Source: Mangrovimonas futianensis (GTDB lineage Bacteria > Bacteroidota > Bacteroidia > Flavobacteriales > Flavobacteriaceae). From it: a stretch of 64,000 bases of DNA. Where the stretch lies: positions 434,001 to 498,000 of the forward strand of contig NZ_JAJJNF010000001.1 in assembly GCF_021245805.1 (NCBI RefSeq). The letters run 5' to 3'. The position numbers were made by a program, and so were the translations under genes. The notes beneath the pieces are model-generated. The model was not told the origin of the DNA. It did not search any database and was given only the letters and a program-made list of their open reading frames with translations. The number at the start of each line of letters is the position of its first letter. The stretch's first letter is position 1. This document shows, in pieces, positions 33,432 to 42,688 of the stretch.

Positions 33432-34351
33432 AAAGATTTTGTATCCAATAAATGGTTTGCTTTCATCCAGGCTTCACATTGCTTTGGCCAACTTGTGTGC
33501 GTTCCTTCCCTGCCCAATCCAAATCCATGACCACCATCCTTATACACATGCATCTCAGCTGAAATGCGATGCTTTCTTAGCGCCATATAGTAATTGATAC
33601 TGTTTTCAACAGGCACAGAACCATCATCGGTGGCGTGTACTAAAAAAGTCATGGGCGTGTTGGCAGTTACTTGTAGCTCATTTGAATATTGCTCCACATC
33701 CACTGCTGAAGCATTGGCACCTATCAATCTCGATTTAGATCCGGCATGGGTAATACCATCCTTCATTGAAATAACCGGATATATTAAAATAGAAAAATCT
33801 GGTCTAGCGCTTACATTATCATGTTTATAAACCTCTCTATCATATTGTGTGGACAAAGTAGAAGCCAGATGTCCCCCGGCTGAAAAACCTATTATCCCGA
33901 TCCTTTTTTCGTCTATACCCAAATCAGCGGCATGCTTTCTCACATACCTTACAGCCTCCTGAGCATCTTGTAAGGGGCCAATTCGTCTATCAGTCATAAT
34001 CGCATCTGAAGGTAATCGGTAATTTAAAATGATAGCGGTGACTCCCAAGTCATTAAGCCAATGGGCTATTTTCACTCCTTCTTTCTCACTAGATAAATAC
34101 TCATATCCACCTCCTGGAAAAATGATAACAGAAGTACCATTTGCCTGCGCTGGTTTAAAAATTTGAAGGGTGGGCGTAGATACTTTAAAAGTTTTCGTCT
34201 TCACCGTGTCTTCAAAATCATAAGTTTCTTGATAGTTGTTATCTTCTATGGAATTTGGGACTTCCTGAGCCCATAAATTAACCTCTTCGGTTTGACTATT
34301 CACAAGATTCATAAATATCATAAAAAACAATATAGAAATTCGTCTAAACAT
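33428..34351 (-). CDS. Alpha/beta-hydrolase carbohydrate esterase
   Basis: A 307-residue secreted enzyme (signal peptide to VNSQ, ~19). The alpha/beta-hydrolase parts are visible: oxyanion loop FPGGGYEY, nucleophile motif GFSAGGH, the acid in ATDDGSVPV and the His in KDGGHGFG. This matches BD-FAE/acetyl-xylan-esterase-like lipase proteins common in polysaccharide loci. It probably removes acetyl or other ester groups from pectin. It is translationally coupled to its neighbours (4-bp overlap with GH28, 1-bp gap to the CE12 gene). Confidence 0.8.
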   Translation of the reverse strand: MFRRISILFFMIFMNLVNSQTEEVNLWAQEVPNSIEDNNYQETYDFEDTVKTKTFKVSTPTLQIFKPAQANGTSVIIFPGGGYEYLSSEKEGVKIAHWLNDLGVTAIILNYRLPSDAIMTDRRIGPLQDAQEAVRYVRKHAADLGIDEKRIGIIGFSAGGHLASTLSTQYDREVYKHDNVSARPDFSILIYPVISMKDGITHAGSKSRLIGANASAVDVEQYSNELQVTANTPMTFLVHATDDGSVPVENSINYYMALRKHRISAEMHVYKDGGHGFGLGREGTHTSWPKQCEAWMKANHLLDTKSL

Positions 34352-34352
34352 C

Positions 34353-35147
34353 TTACTCCTCTTCTTTTATAAAATTAGTAAACTCTGGAACCTTATTTTT
34401 TAATTCCGCCACTGCCAATCTTGCAACCTCTGTTGCTCCTTCAATTGATAAATGGGTATCGTCCTCTTTTCCTTCTGGATAATAAGCGATTTCGTTTGGC
34501 GCATAATATAAATGTAATTTTTTGGATGCTTCAACCCCATAACGTTCTTCCATCTGTTCGGTGGCATATTGCAAGTCGATAAATGGCACCTCAAATTCTT
34601 GGGCAACTAATCTTACTTCCATGGGATAATCTCCATGGGTATCGACCAAGGTGCCATCTTCATTAAAATTACGTCTTACTATGGAAGAAAACAATACCGG
34701 ATGAGCTCCCTTTTCTCTTGCCTCTTGAACAAATTTGATTAAATTATATCTATAAGCGGTATGCGGATTTGTATATCGTAGTGAATCATTTTCCTTCTGG
34801 TCGTTATGGCCAAATTGGATAAAAACGTAATCACCTCTATTTAATTTGGAATATACTGAATCCCAGCGTTTTTGTTGGATAAAGCTTCGAGTACTCCGCC
34901 CATTCACCGCGTGGTTTTTCACAACCGCTTTGTCATTCAAGAAAATGGGCAGTAACTGACACCAACCCCTTTCAGGGTTTTCTTCCGGATTCACTTTATC
35001 GGCCATGGTGGAGTCACCTATGGTGTGAATGGATACCGTTTCTTGGATTTCCTCAGTTAAAACTGGTTCAGGAACTTGCTCTTGTTTACATGCTATAAAA
35101 AGTATCAACACCAATAATAAGCTCCATTTATAATTATAATATTTCAT
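34353..35147 (-). CDS. Rhamnogalacturonan acetylesterase (SGNH/CE12)
   Basis: A ~264-residue lipoprotein of the SGNH hydrolase group. All four blocks are present: GDSTM (Ser), GRSTRSF (Gly), FGHNDQ (Asn) and DDTHLSIEGA (Asp/His). The start at 35147 gives a proper signal (LLLVLILFIACKQ lipobox). The longer frame from 35189 would place a non-hydrophobic stretch before it. The gene overlaps the end of the PL10-CE8 gene by 14 bp. CE12 enzymes remove acetyl groups from rhamnogalacturonan I. Confidence 0.87.
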   Translation of the reverse strand: MKYYNYKWSLLLVLILFIACKQEQVPEPVLTEEIQETVSIHTIGDSTMADKVNPEENPERGWCQLLPIFLNDKAVVKNHAVNGRSTRSFIQQKRWDSVYSKLNRGDYVFIQFGHNDQKENDSLRYTNPHTAYRYNLIKFVQEAREKGAHPVLFSSIVRRNFNEDGTLVDTHGDYPMEVRLVAQEFEVPFIDLQYATEQMEERYGVEASKKLHLYYAPNEIAYYPEGKEDDTHLSIEGATEVARLAVAELKNKVPEFTNFIKEEE

Positions 35148-37152
35148 ACCATTCTTTTTTGTCGTTGGGGAGTCCGTTCCCCAAAACATGTTTTAATGTA
35201 TATTGTTCTGCTTCCTTACTTGTTAATTGATGTGACCATTGCACACGCTTTTTAGGTGCAAATCCTTTTCCTGAGTTGCTATATTCCCCATAAAAAGCTG
35301 TTTGCTCCGCTTCTGGTTTGGACCAATTGTGCCAACCTTCTGGTAAAATATGGCTTCCCAATGTGCAATTGATGAATACGGTTTGCGCATAAATTCGCCA
35401 AGGCCTGCCTAAATAAACCTCTGTAACTCCGGCGTCGGCAGTTAACTTACAGTCTTTAAAAACATATCCAAATTCTGATTCTTGAGGCGTGGAAGCTGCA
35501 GTCACATAAGAATTCTTTTTGCTATGAATTTGACAATTTTCAAAATAGGCGGTGGCACTTCCAAAGATAAAGTCTGTGGTACCCTCTATATAACAATCCT
35601 TATAATATTGTTTCCCTTTGCCAGAAGCATAAAGGGTATCCTGATTTCCTAAAAGTTTGCAATTGATAACAGCTACCTCATCAGAAAAAACAGATAAAGC
35701 CACGGCTTGTCCTACTTCGCCTGAAGAATTTTCAATAGTCAAGTTTTTAAGCACTACATTATTGGCTTCCACCAAAAGCGTATAAGTATAAAAAGTGCTA
35801 TTTCTACCAAGACCTATTTTATTAAAATAATCATCATAGGTAATAATGGTACCTTCCTTACTTTCTCCAATAATTGATAAGTTGGTGTTCCACTCATGTA
35901 CCTTAATTTTTTCCTTGTACACTCCATTTTTGATAAAAATTGTTAGTCGATCATAAGGAAATGCCTTGGTATTGTTTATAGCCTCTTGAATGCTTGTATA
36001 ATCTCCAGTACCATCCTTTGAAACTACTATCTCATGTGAACTTTGAGTTCCTTTAGATTTGGAAAACACATATTTCTTTTTCCAATTTGGGTAAACTTCC
36101 AATACCATTGAAGGCGCATCTGTATACCATCGATAACCATTTCTTCTTTCAGCACCAATTTCTGAAAGCTTATATTTTTTAACACCATCCCGATCGCAGA
36201 AAAAAGGTGTATTGTCATCCAACTCCATAAAACGTCCCCATAATGGTGGAGCATCCTTATCAGCAATCATGACTTTATCAACTACCCGGCCATTGGCATC
36301 ATAGGTTCGTTCTTGGCGAAGTCCCAAAACTTTATTGTTTTCAAACCAAGTGACTGCACTGTTTACTGCGTTAATAACTTCTATGGAAGGATTTTCAACT
36401 GACATTAATAGCTTTACAATTCCCACAGACTCAGCGCCACTCAAAGAAGGTAATTCATAGGCTCTCGCTTTGGCAGGTTCCAAAGTCACCGCATCATGTT
36501 GGGCACACCAACCTGTAAGAATCCCATTTTGTTTGTATTGCGTGTTGAGAATACAATCAATACCCTTCTTAAAGGCTTCATTTACCCTTTCCAATTGTTC
36601 TTTTGAAGGTTTAATAGAGTAATAATCGGAGTTATTTCGTAATTCCAATAACAAATTCATGATATGAACCATGGAGTCGTCATTATAGGTAATATGTGAA
36701 TAATACCCTTTTTTTAAGGGATAAAATTGTGGCCACCCCCCATTCTCATACTGCGCTTCCAAAATATAACCCAATCCCTGCAAAAAGCTCTTCTTATAAC
36801 GCTCATCAGCAGTCTGAGCATACATCTTAGAGAGGAACAACATCTCTTGGGTTGTTGCTCCATTATCCGTGGTGGCTTCCAAACCGGTAGATTTTAAGGC
36901 TTCCAATTCCTTCTTTTCTGCATTGGAAAGCGTTAAATGCATGGGTACATTTTTAGGCCACCCACCTATATCCCTTTGATAAAGCAATACATTTTCAGCA
37001 ACCTGTTTGGCTTCATTGGTGGCAAACCAAGAAACTTCCTTTTGGTAAATAACCTGTTTCCATAAGCGATCATGTACTTGAGCCATCAAGCTTGAAACAC
37101 CCATAAAACCAAATATTAAAAGCCATATATATTTTGTGAATTTCACTTTCAT
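35134..37152 (-). CDS. Fused pectate lyase (PL10) and pectinesterase (CE8)
   Basis: A 672-residue secreted bifunctional enzyme (signal peptide to LMAQ, ~25). Residues ~30-365 match family PL10 pectate lyase (YQRDIGGWPKN; GGWPQFYPLKKGYYSHITYND). Residues ~373-670 form a CE8 beta-helix methylesterase with GNQDTLYA (Gln), EGTTDFIFG (Asp) and YLGRPWR (Arg). Demethylation by the CE8 part makes polygalacturonate, the substrate of the PL10 part, so fusion couples both steps. The organisation is known from other Bacteroidota pectin loci, but it is not universal. Confidence 0.92.
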   Translation of the reverse strand: MKVKFTKYIWLLIFGFMGVSSLMAQVHDRLWKQVIYQKEVSWFATNEAKQVAENVLLYQRDIGGWPKNVPMHLTLSNAEKKELEALKSTGLEATTDNGATTQEMLFLSKMYAQTADERYKKSFLQGLGYILEAQYENGGWPQFYPLKKGYYSHITYNDDSMVHIMNLLLELRNNSDYYSIKPSKEQLERVNEAFKKGIDCILNTQYKQNGILTGWCAQHDAVTLEPAKARAYELPSLSGAESVGIVKLLMSVENPSIEVINAVNSAVTWFENNKVLGLRQERTYDANGRVVDKVMIADKDAPPLWGRFMELDDNTPFFCDRDGVKKYKLSEIGAERRNGYRWYTDAPSMVLEVYPNWKKKYVFSKSKGTQSSHEIVVSKDGTGDYTSIQEAINNTKAFPYDRLTIFIKNGVYKEKIKVHEWNTNLSIIGESKEGTIITYDDYFNKIGLGRNSTFYTYTLLVEANNVVLKNLTIENSSGEVGQAVALSVFSDEVAVINCKLLGNQDTLYASGKGKQYYKDCYIEGTTDFIFGSATAYFENCQIHSKKNSYVTAASTPQESEFGYVFKDCKLTADAGVTEVYLGRPWRIYAQTVFINCTLGSHILPEGWHNWSKPEAEQTAFYGEYSNSGKGFAPKKRVQWSHQLTSKEAEQYTLKHVLGNGLPNDKKEWYEIL

Positions 37153-37172
37153 GTTCTGTTTTTAAAGTTAAG

Positions 37173-38372
37173 CTAATTGCGGCTTTCAATCATTTCCAAA
37201 CTCCCAATAGGAACCCTGGTAAATTCCACTTCTTCTTTATTGACTGAATAGGACACATAAAGAAATCCTTCATGTACCATAGATTTGGGATAATGATATC
37301 CCAAGCGCTTGTATTTTCCTTGATAACGTAGGGGCTGAATAACACCTTCTCCCTTTCGCAATAAAAAAGCTGTATCAAAATGCTTTCCATTTTTGCTCAA
37401 AGTGATTACTAAAGGCATGCGCACTTTGGAACGAACAGGATTATTCACCAAATAGGCTGTACCGTTAGGTAAATTCCCTGCACTCTGTTTTGAGCGCGAA
37501 TCCGGCATAATCGTTAATTCTGGCTGAGACCAAGTTTCTCCAGAATCATCACTGAAGGATGCCATAGAATAAAAAGAACTAAACTGATCTCTAAACATCA
37601 TGACCAAGGTGCCGTCTTCTTGTACAAAGGCACTAGGCTCAATTTCTCTAGAAACATCATTTTTAATTGCATTATTTGTAAACTCACTGCGCTTCCAACC
37701 ACCAACACCAGAAGCATCATCTGTATAAATGGGAGAAGCATTTAATCCAGGTTGAAAGTGAGCTGCATTGATAATACGACCATTTTCTAAAGCAAACGGA
37801 TCTTGCTCAAAAATTCCTTGAATAGGTTCTCCATCGCTCATCAAAACGGGCTCTCCCTCAGACCAATGAATCCCATCCAAACTAGTTTTATAATAGGCAT
37901 ATCCTCCTTCTGGAGTCAACTTAGATGGCCAATAATTAAAATAGGCTATCAAGGTATCTCCGTGTTTCCACCAGCCTCCAGATGTACTGTAACCTTCGTC
38001 TTGGGATTCTTGAAGGACCATAGGTTCAGTCCATGTTTTTCCATCTAAACTTCTACTATAGGCCACCCACGTATCTTCGGAATCTTCACCCGTTTGGGAA
38101 CTTTGCCATTGACAGTACAAATACCCTTTGAATGCAGTCATCACGGCTCCATTGCTGAAGTGATCTGAGCTATCTGATGGTTTAAACACTGTAAAAGTTT
38201 CAATTTCTTTGGGATAATTCAATCCTAAATCAGCCACCTTTAAAGAGTCAAACAAATCCTCCTTCACGGTAAATGCAAGCTCTTTTGGTTTATGCATTTG
38301 ACAACTTTGAAACAAGAGAAGACAAACTAAACAAATTGTTATGCTATATATAATACGGTGTGACTCCTTCAT
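37173..38372 (-). CDS. BNR/Asp-box beta-propeller lipoprotein (sialidase-like exo-enzyme)
   Basis: A 399-residue lipoprotein (LLLFQSCQM lipobox, Cys ~24). Three Asp-box-like turns are seen (SLDGKTWTEP, SLDGIHWSEG, SDDSGETWSQP), plus RDQFSSFYS, giving the six-bladed propeller fold of sialidase-type proteins. Whether it has classical sialidase activity is doubtful in a pectin locus. A related exo-glycosidase or a lyase on rhamnogalacturonan side chains is more likely. It overlaps the GH43 gene by 1 bp and follows PL10-CE8 with a 20-bp gap. Confidence 0.7.
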   Translation of the reverse strand: MKESHRIIYSITICLVCLLLFQSCQMHKPKELAFTVKEDLFDSLKVADLGLNYPKEIETFTVFKPSDSSDHFSNGAVMTAFKGYLYCQWQSSQTGEDSEDTWVAYSRSLDGKTWTEPMVLQESQDEGYSTSGGWWKHGDTLIAYFNYWPSKLTPEGGYAYYKTSLDGIHWSEGEPVLMSDGEPIQGIFEQDPFALENGRIINAAHFQPGLNASPIYTDDASGVGGWKRSEFTNNAIKNDVSREIEPSAFVQEDGTLVMMFRDQFSSFYSMASFSDDSGETWSQPELTIMPDSRSKQSAGNLPNGTAYLVNNPVRSKVRMPLVITLSKNGKHFDTAFLLRKGEGVIQPLRYQGKYKRLGYHYPKSMVHEGFLYVSYSVNKEEVEFTRVPIGSLEMIESRN

Positions 38373-39982
38373 TATTTTGTAAATCGAATCCAGTCAATAT
38401 CTAGACTCCCCGAGTCATTAATAATGCCCTCACGCAATGCCATGAAACCTACCTTGGCTCCTATCCATTTACCTTCTCTAGCCGTAAACGTTTCTCCAAG
38501 TTTTGTAAACTTTTTATTATTTAAACTGTAATAAAAATCACAGTGACCTCCTTCACTCACTCGCACCTGCAGATATATGGTATTCGTCTTCAATTTTACT
38601 TTTTCACCAGTTCTCTCCTTAGTCCCTTTATCAGCATCCATGCAAGTTACCTGAGACAGAAATAAGTCTCCATTCTCCTGTTTCATTTGAAGATAACTGT
38701 AATCCAACCCCATAACCAGGAAACCAACTTTTTCGCCATCGTGACGTGCATTAAAAGTCACTTTTGAAGTAGCTGTAAAAGTTTCCGCCGGGAATTTTTG
38801 TAATAATAAATTGGGCACCTCATGGATATTGTTGGCCTCTTCAGAAAGGGGTCTACAATACATGGTAAAATGTCCCATCGATGTTGGAAATCCCCAATAC
38901 ACCTGGTTATTTGCCTGCCACTGCCATTGCAACCCTACTTTTGGTGTGTTAAATTCATCTGAATCTGGCGGTGTAACAATGTTATATGTCTTACCTACAT
39001 TGGGCTTTTTATACGTAGTTACAGGCTCCCCAACACCATCCTTGGATTGATTGACTCCCATTACTGGCCAGTCCTTTTCCCAATGCATGGGTTGCATGTG
39101 TACAATACGTCCGTAAGCCCCTTTATCTTGAAAATGGATAAACCAATCCTCTCCAGTTTGGGTTTCTACCCAAGCTCCTTGATGCGGACCATTAATGTCT
39201 GTTGCTCCTTGATGTAGAACTTTCTTCTTCTCATAAGGTCCGAATACGGATTTTGACCTTAAAATGGTTTGCCAACCGGTAGCTACCCCTCCTGCGGGTG
39301 CAAAAATGTAGTAATAGCCATTTCGTTTATAAAATTTAGGCCCCTCAATGGTATCTTCTCCATCATGGCCATCAATAATCATCACTTCATCATCATTGGT
39401 TTTGGTTCCTTCATCGTTCATAGAAGCGATAACCAAAAGGCTTTTAATTCCAGCGCGACTTCCTGCAAAAGCATAAGCCAAATAAACCTGACCATCATCA
39501 TCCCATAGCGGGGTAGGGTCAATGAGTCCGCGACCTCCTTTAACCAAAACAGGTTCAGACCAAGCAGCTTTTGGGTCTTTGGTTTTAATCATATAAATTC
39601 CAAAATCGGGATCTGGATAATAAATATAATACTCCCCATTGTGATATCTAATACATGGTGCCCACACGCCTTTACCATGTTGGGGTTTGTCAAATACATC
39701 CAATGGCACTTGTTTAGGAAGTGCATAATTCACCAAATCCCAATTCACCAAATCCTTGGAATGAAGAATGGGTAAACCCGGAGTACAGGTAAACGACGAA
39801 GCCGTCATATAATAATCATCTCCCACACGCACCACATCGGGATCGGAATAATCGGCGTGCAAAATAGGATTGGTATAAGTTCCATCGCCATTATCGGAAA
39901 CCCAAACCTGTGACACATTCTTTGTTTGGGAATATAAATTCCCTATTATAAATAAACTTGCTAGAACAACTATTTTTTTCAT
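38372..39982 (-). CDS. GH43 family glycoside hydrolase
   Basis: A 536-residue secreted protein (signal peptide to LYSQ, ~19) with a five-bladed GH43 propeller. The general base is the Asp in HADYSDPDVVRVGDDYYMTASS, and an acidic residue is in EGPKFYKRNGYYYIFAP. From about residue 340 a beta-sandwich accessory domain follows (SDEFNTPKVGLQWQW through DIDWIRF). Members with this layout remove arabinose, xylose or galactose side chains. In this locus, side chains of rhamnogalacturonan are the likely target. It overlaps the oxidoreductase gene by 4 bp. Confidence 0.88.
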   Translation of the reverse strand: MKKIVVLASLFIIGNLYSQTKNVSQVWVSDNGDGTYTNPILHADYSDPDVVRVGDDYYMTASSFTCTPGLPILHSKDLVNWDLVNYALPKQVPLDVFDKPQHGKGVWAPCIRYHNGEYYIYYPDPDFGIYMIKTKDPKAAWSEPVLVKGGRGLIDPTPLWDDDGQVYLAYAFAGSRAGIKSLLVIASMNDEGTKTNDDEVMIIDGHDGEDTIEGPKFYKRNGYYYIFAPAGGVATGWQTILRSKSVFGPYEKKKVLHQGATDINGPHQGAWVETQTGEDWFIHFQDKGAYGRIVHMQPMHWEKDWPVMGVNQSKDGVGEPVTTYKKPNVGKTYNIVTPPDSDEFNTPKVGLQWQWQANNQVYWGFPTSMGHFTMYCRPLSEEANNIHEVPNLLLQKFPAETFTATSKVTFNARHDGEKVGFLVMGLDYSYLQMKQENGDLFLSQVTCMDADKGTKERTGEKVKLKTNTIYLQVRVSEGGHCDFYYSLNNKKFTKLGETFTAREGKWIGAKVGFMALREGIINDSGSLDIDWIRFTK

Positions 39983-41022
39983 AAATCTATGATACGTTTT
40001 TCTTGATGACTCCTAAGAGCAGCCTCAATAATTTTTATAACCAAGGAAGCTTCTTCTGCTGTTACAGGAAGGTTTTCCTGATTTTTTATGGCTTTTGAGA
40101 TTTGGTCATAATAAGCCATATAATTGCCTATTTCGGTCGCTTGATGAGTTTTAATGGATTGACCATTCTTCATATAATGCAGCCAACCTTGCTCTTTTTC
40201 AGGCTCCACACCCCAGTATTCGGTATTTGGTTTGACACCCTTTTGAAGTGCAGCTTCTTGTATATCGGCCTTCGATTTCAAAAAAGACCCCTTGGTTCCA
40301 TGAACACTATAGGCTGGCAAAGGCTCTCTAACAAAATAGCTTGATTTTAAAGTCACGTAATGATGTGGATAATACAGTTTGACATCAAAATAATCAACCA
40401 CTTTCGAGTGCTCTCGGAAACCATCCAAAGTAGCAAACACACTTTTTGGCATCCCGAAAAGTTGAATCGCCTGATCGATAATATGGGAGCCGAGATCGTA
40501 CAAGCTTCCCACTCCTTCGGTCGGGGTCTCTTTATGCACCTTATAACTCAAGGCAGGCTCAAAACGGTCATAATGAAATTCGGCCTCAACTATATCTCCT
40601 AAAACTTCTTGTTCAAGAACTTTCTTTACGGTTAAAAAATCACTATCCCATCGTCTATTATGAAAGACCGAAAGTAATACTTGATGTTCTTTCGCCAATG
40701 CCATTAACACTTCAGCTTCTTTAGAGGTGACAGTAAATGGTTTTTCAACAACCACATGCTTCCCCGCCAAAATGGCTTTTTTGGTGAATTCAAAATGGGT
40801 GATGTTGGGTGTATTTACAACTACCAAGTCAACCTTCTCATCAGCTAGAAGTTCCTCTAAAGTTCGAAAAGTTTTGATGCCTGGATAGGTTTCTTCTGCC
40901 AAATTTTTTGATCGCTCCAAGACCCCATATAAATTAAAATCGGGATGTTCTTCAATAAATGGTGCGTGAAACACAAGTCCACTCATTCCAAAAGAACATA
41001 AAGCAGTATTAATGGAAGCCAT
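39979..41022 (-). CDS. Gfo/Idh/MocA-family oxidoreductase
   Basis: A 347-residue cytoplasmic NAD(P)-dependent sugar dehydrogenase-like protein. The Rossmann half shows VNTPNITHFE and HVVVEKPF (the Lys of EKP is catalytic in the family), and the C-terminal half has GSLYDLGSHIIDQ. There is no signal peptide, so it acts on imported sugars. Its substrate cannot be told from sequence; in this operon a galacturonate- or rhamnose-derived sugar is likely. It is tightly packed (4-bp overlap with GH43, 9 bp from GH105). Confidence 0.85.
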   Translation of the reverse strand: MASINTALCSFGMSGLVFHAPFIEEHPDFNLYGVLERSKNLAEETYPGIKTFRTLEELLADEKVDLVVVNTPNITHFEFTKKAILAGKHVVVEKPFTVTSKEAEVLMALAKEHQVLLSVFHNRRWDSDFLTVKKVLEQEVLGDIVEAEFHYDRFEPALSYKVHKETPTEGVGSLYDLGSHIIDQAIQLFGMPKSVFATLDGFREHSKVVDYFDVKLYYPHHYVTLKSSYFVREPLPAYSVHGTKGSFLKSKADIQEAALQKGVKPNTEYWGVEPEKEQGWLHYMKNGQSIKTHQATEIGNYMAYYDQISKAIKNQENLPVTAEEASLVIKIIEAALRSHQEKRIIDL

Positions 41023-41031
41023 GATTTGTTA

Positions 41032-42261
41032 CTATTTACCCAATTCTAAAGCGGCCATGATAAATGGGCCGGTCCCTTTTGGGTCATTAGATCTTATTTT
41101 CTCTCCAATATAATATTCAAAAGTTCCATCACGATAAGGGTTACCACCCAAACCAGCTACTGAACAACATTGATTTAGATTAACCACACCTGAATCTTCA
41201 ACTGTAATAAAAGTATCCAGAATTCCTTGAAAACCTTTGTCGGCATATGCTTTAAAAGATTCAGGAAGATACCCCTTATTAACTCCTTTTGCCAAAGTAT
41301 AAGTAAACATAGAAGTTCCGGTAGCTTCCAGGTAGTTTCCTTCTCTATCTGGGAGATTTAGCACTTGATACCATGCCCCACTTTCATCTTGATACTTCAC
41401 TATGGCTTCTGCGTATTGATTTAGGTAAGTAAGCAAACGGTCTCTACCTTCATAATCTTCTGGTAAAACATCCAAAACGTCTACCATGGCCATTCCATAC
41501 CACCCCATACCTCGTGACCAGAAATGTTGCGATAAACCGGTTTCTTTATTCGCCCATTTTTGTTCTTTACTTTCATCCCATCCATGATAGTACAAACCAG
41601 TTTCAGAATCCCGGCTGTGCTTTTCAATTAAATCAAACTGAAGCATTATTTTATCGTAAACCTTTTTGGCTTCTTCAGGACTCATAAAGGTTTTGGCATA
41701 TTTGGTATGAAATGGTTCTGCCATATAAACACCATCCAACCACATTTGAAATGGATAAACTTTTTTGTGCCAATATCCGCCTTCAGAAGTTGTAGGCTGT
41801 CCTTCTAATTGTTTATGAAGGGTATCCATGGCTTGTTTAAATCTAGGTTCTTGTTTGTTTTGATAGAGATAATAAATGGCATCTCCGGACTTAATCATAT
41901 CCAAGTTGTAGTTTGATATCTTATAGGTTTCAATTGAGCCATCTTCATGAATCATTCTATTTCCATAATCATAGATATAGTCATAGAGTTTTTGATTGTG
42001 AGTTTGCTCATAAACTCTAGACATGGCCTGCAATACCAAGCCATTGGTATAACTCCATCTAGGTTTTTCTCTAAAATCGAGTAAGGTAGGATCTGGAAAA
42101 CGTTCAATCTCTGAAAGCGCCATTCGTTCTGACCACTTCAAGGTATCAGCCACGATTTGTTCAGATAAAGATTCCTTTGTTTCAACTTGCTTTTTTTGGT
42201 CCTTACAACTTAAGAAAAGACCAAGGGTTAAAACAATTGCTACCGATAGTTTATTCATCAT
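41032..42261 (-). CDS. GH105 unsaturated rhamnogalacturonyl/galacturonyl hydrolase
   Basis: A ~409-residue lipoprotein (LGLFLSCKD) of the GH105/GH88 fold. The (alpha/alpha)6 barrel shows the catalytic Asp in MWLDGVYMAEPF and the motif HFWSRGMGWYGMAMVDVLD. It removes unsaturated uronate residues from the non-reducing ends left by the lyases. I chose the ATG at 42261, which is next to the cupin stop, rather than 42282 inside the cupin gene. It works after PL1, PL9 and PL10. Confidence 0.9.
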   Translation of the reverse strand: MMNKLSVAIVLTLGLFLSCKDQKKQVETKESLSEQIVADTLKWSERMALSEIERFPDPTLLDFREKPRWSYTNGLVLQAMSRVYEQTHNQKLYDYIYDYGNRMIHEDGSIETYKISNYNLDMIKSGDAIYYLYQNKQEPRFKQAMDTLHKQLEGQPTTSEGGYWHKKVYPFQMWLDGVYMAEPFHTKYAKTFMSPEEAKKVYDKIMLQFDLIEKHSRDSETGLYYHGWDESKEQKWANKETGLSQHFWSRGMGWYGMAMVDVLDVLPEDYEGRDRLLTYLNQYAEAIVKYQDESGAWYQVLNLPDREGNYLEATGTSMFTYTLAKGVNKGYLPESFKAYADKGFQGILDTFITVEDSGVVNLNQCCSVAGLGGNPYRDGTFEYYIGEKIRSNDPKGTGPFIMAALELGK

Positions 42262-42262
42262 C

Positions 42263-42688
42263 TTAATTTTGCTTTTTATCATACTTTTTGATAACCAAAT
42301 ATTTCAATTCTGTTTCACCAGCATTACTAATACCATGCATGCTATTTGACGGACAGTATAAACTTGTATTAGGTCCAACGACTTGTTCTTTTCCATTTAA
42401 ATAGAATTTAGCTGTCCCTTCCAAAACATAAAAGAATTCATCTTCAGCATGTTTGTGAGGTGCATGGGTTGATTTTCCAGGAGAAACCACACTCATTTTT
42501 ATGGTTCGTCCATCCAAAAAATCCTTGTCGGCAAACCAATATTGATATCCAACTTTGGTAGGAACCGCTTCCTCTTGTGAAAAAGTATTGACACAGTCTT
42601 CAATAGTCCATTGTTTTTCTTGGGCACACAAGAACTGGATTCCTAAGGATAGACATCCAACAAGAAAAATTTGGACACTCCTTTTCAT
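42263..42688 (-). CDS. Secreted cupin-domain protein
   Basis: A 141-residue protein with signal peptide (to LCAQ, ~22) and a single cupin domain. Metal-binding motifs are visible: HAPHKHAEDEFFYVLEG (two His and Glu) and CPSNSMHGI (His). The family in pectin loci (KdgF-like cupins) converts unsaturated uronates; this one is exported, so a periplasmic role on sugar ends is possible. It overlaps the DUF4861 gene by 1 bp. Confidence 0.78.
   Translation of the reverse strand: MKRSVQIFLVGCLSLGIQFLCAQEKQWTIEDCVNTFSQEEAVPTKVGYQYWFADKDFLDGRTIKMSVVSPGKSTHAPHKHAEDEFFYVLEGTAKFYLNGKEQVVGPNTSLYCPSNSMHGISNAGETELKYLVIKKYDKKQN

Noticed and set aside
33428..34351. Esterase as a lipase-only housekeeping enzyme
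   Set aside because: Signal peptide, operon overlaps and family resemblance to carbohydrate esterases favour a role in pectin breakdown.
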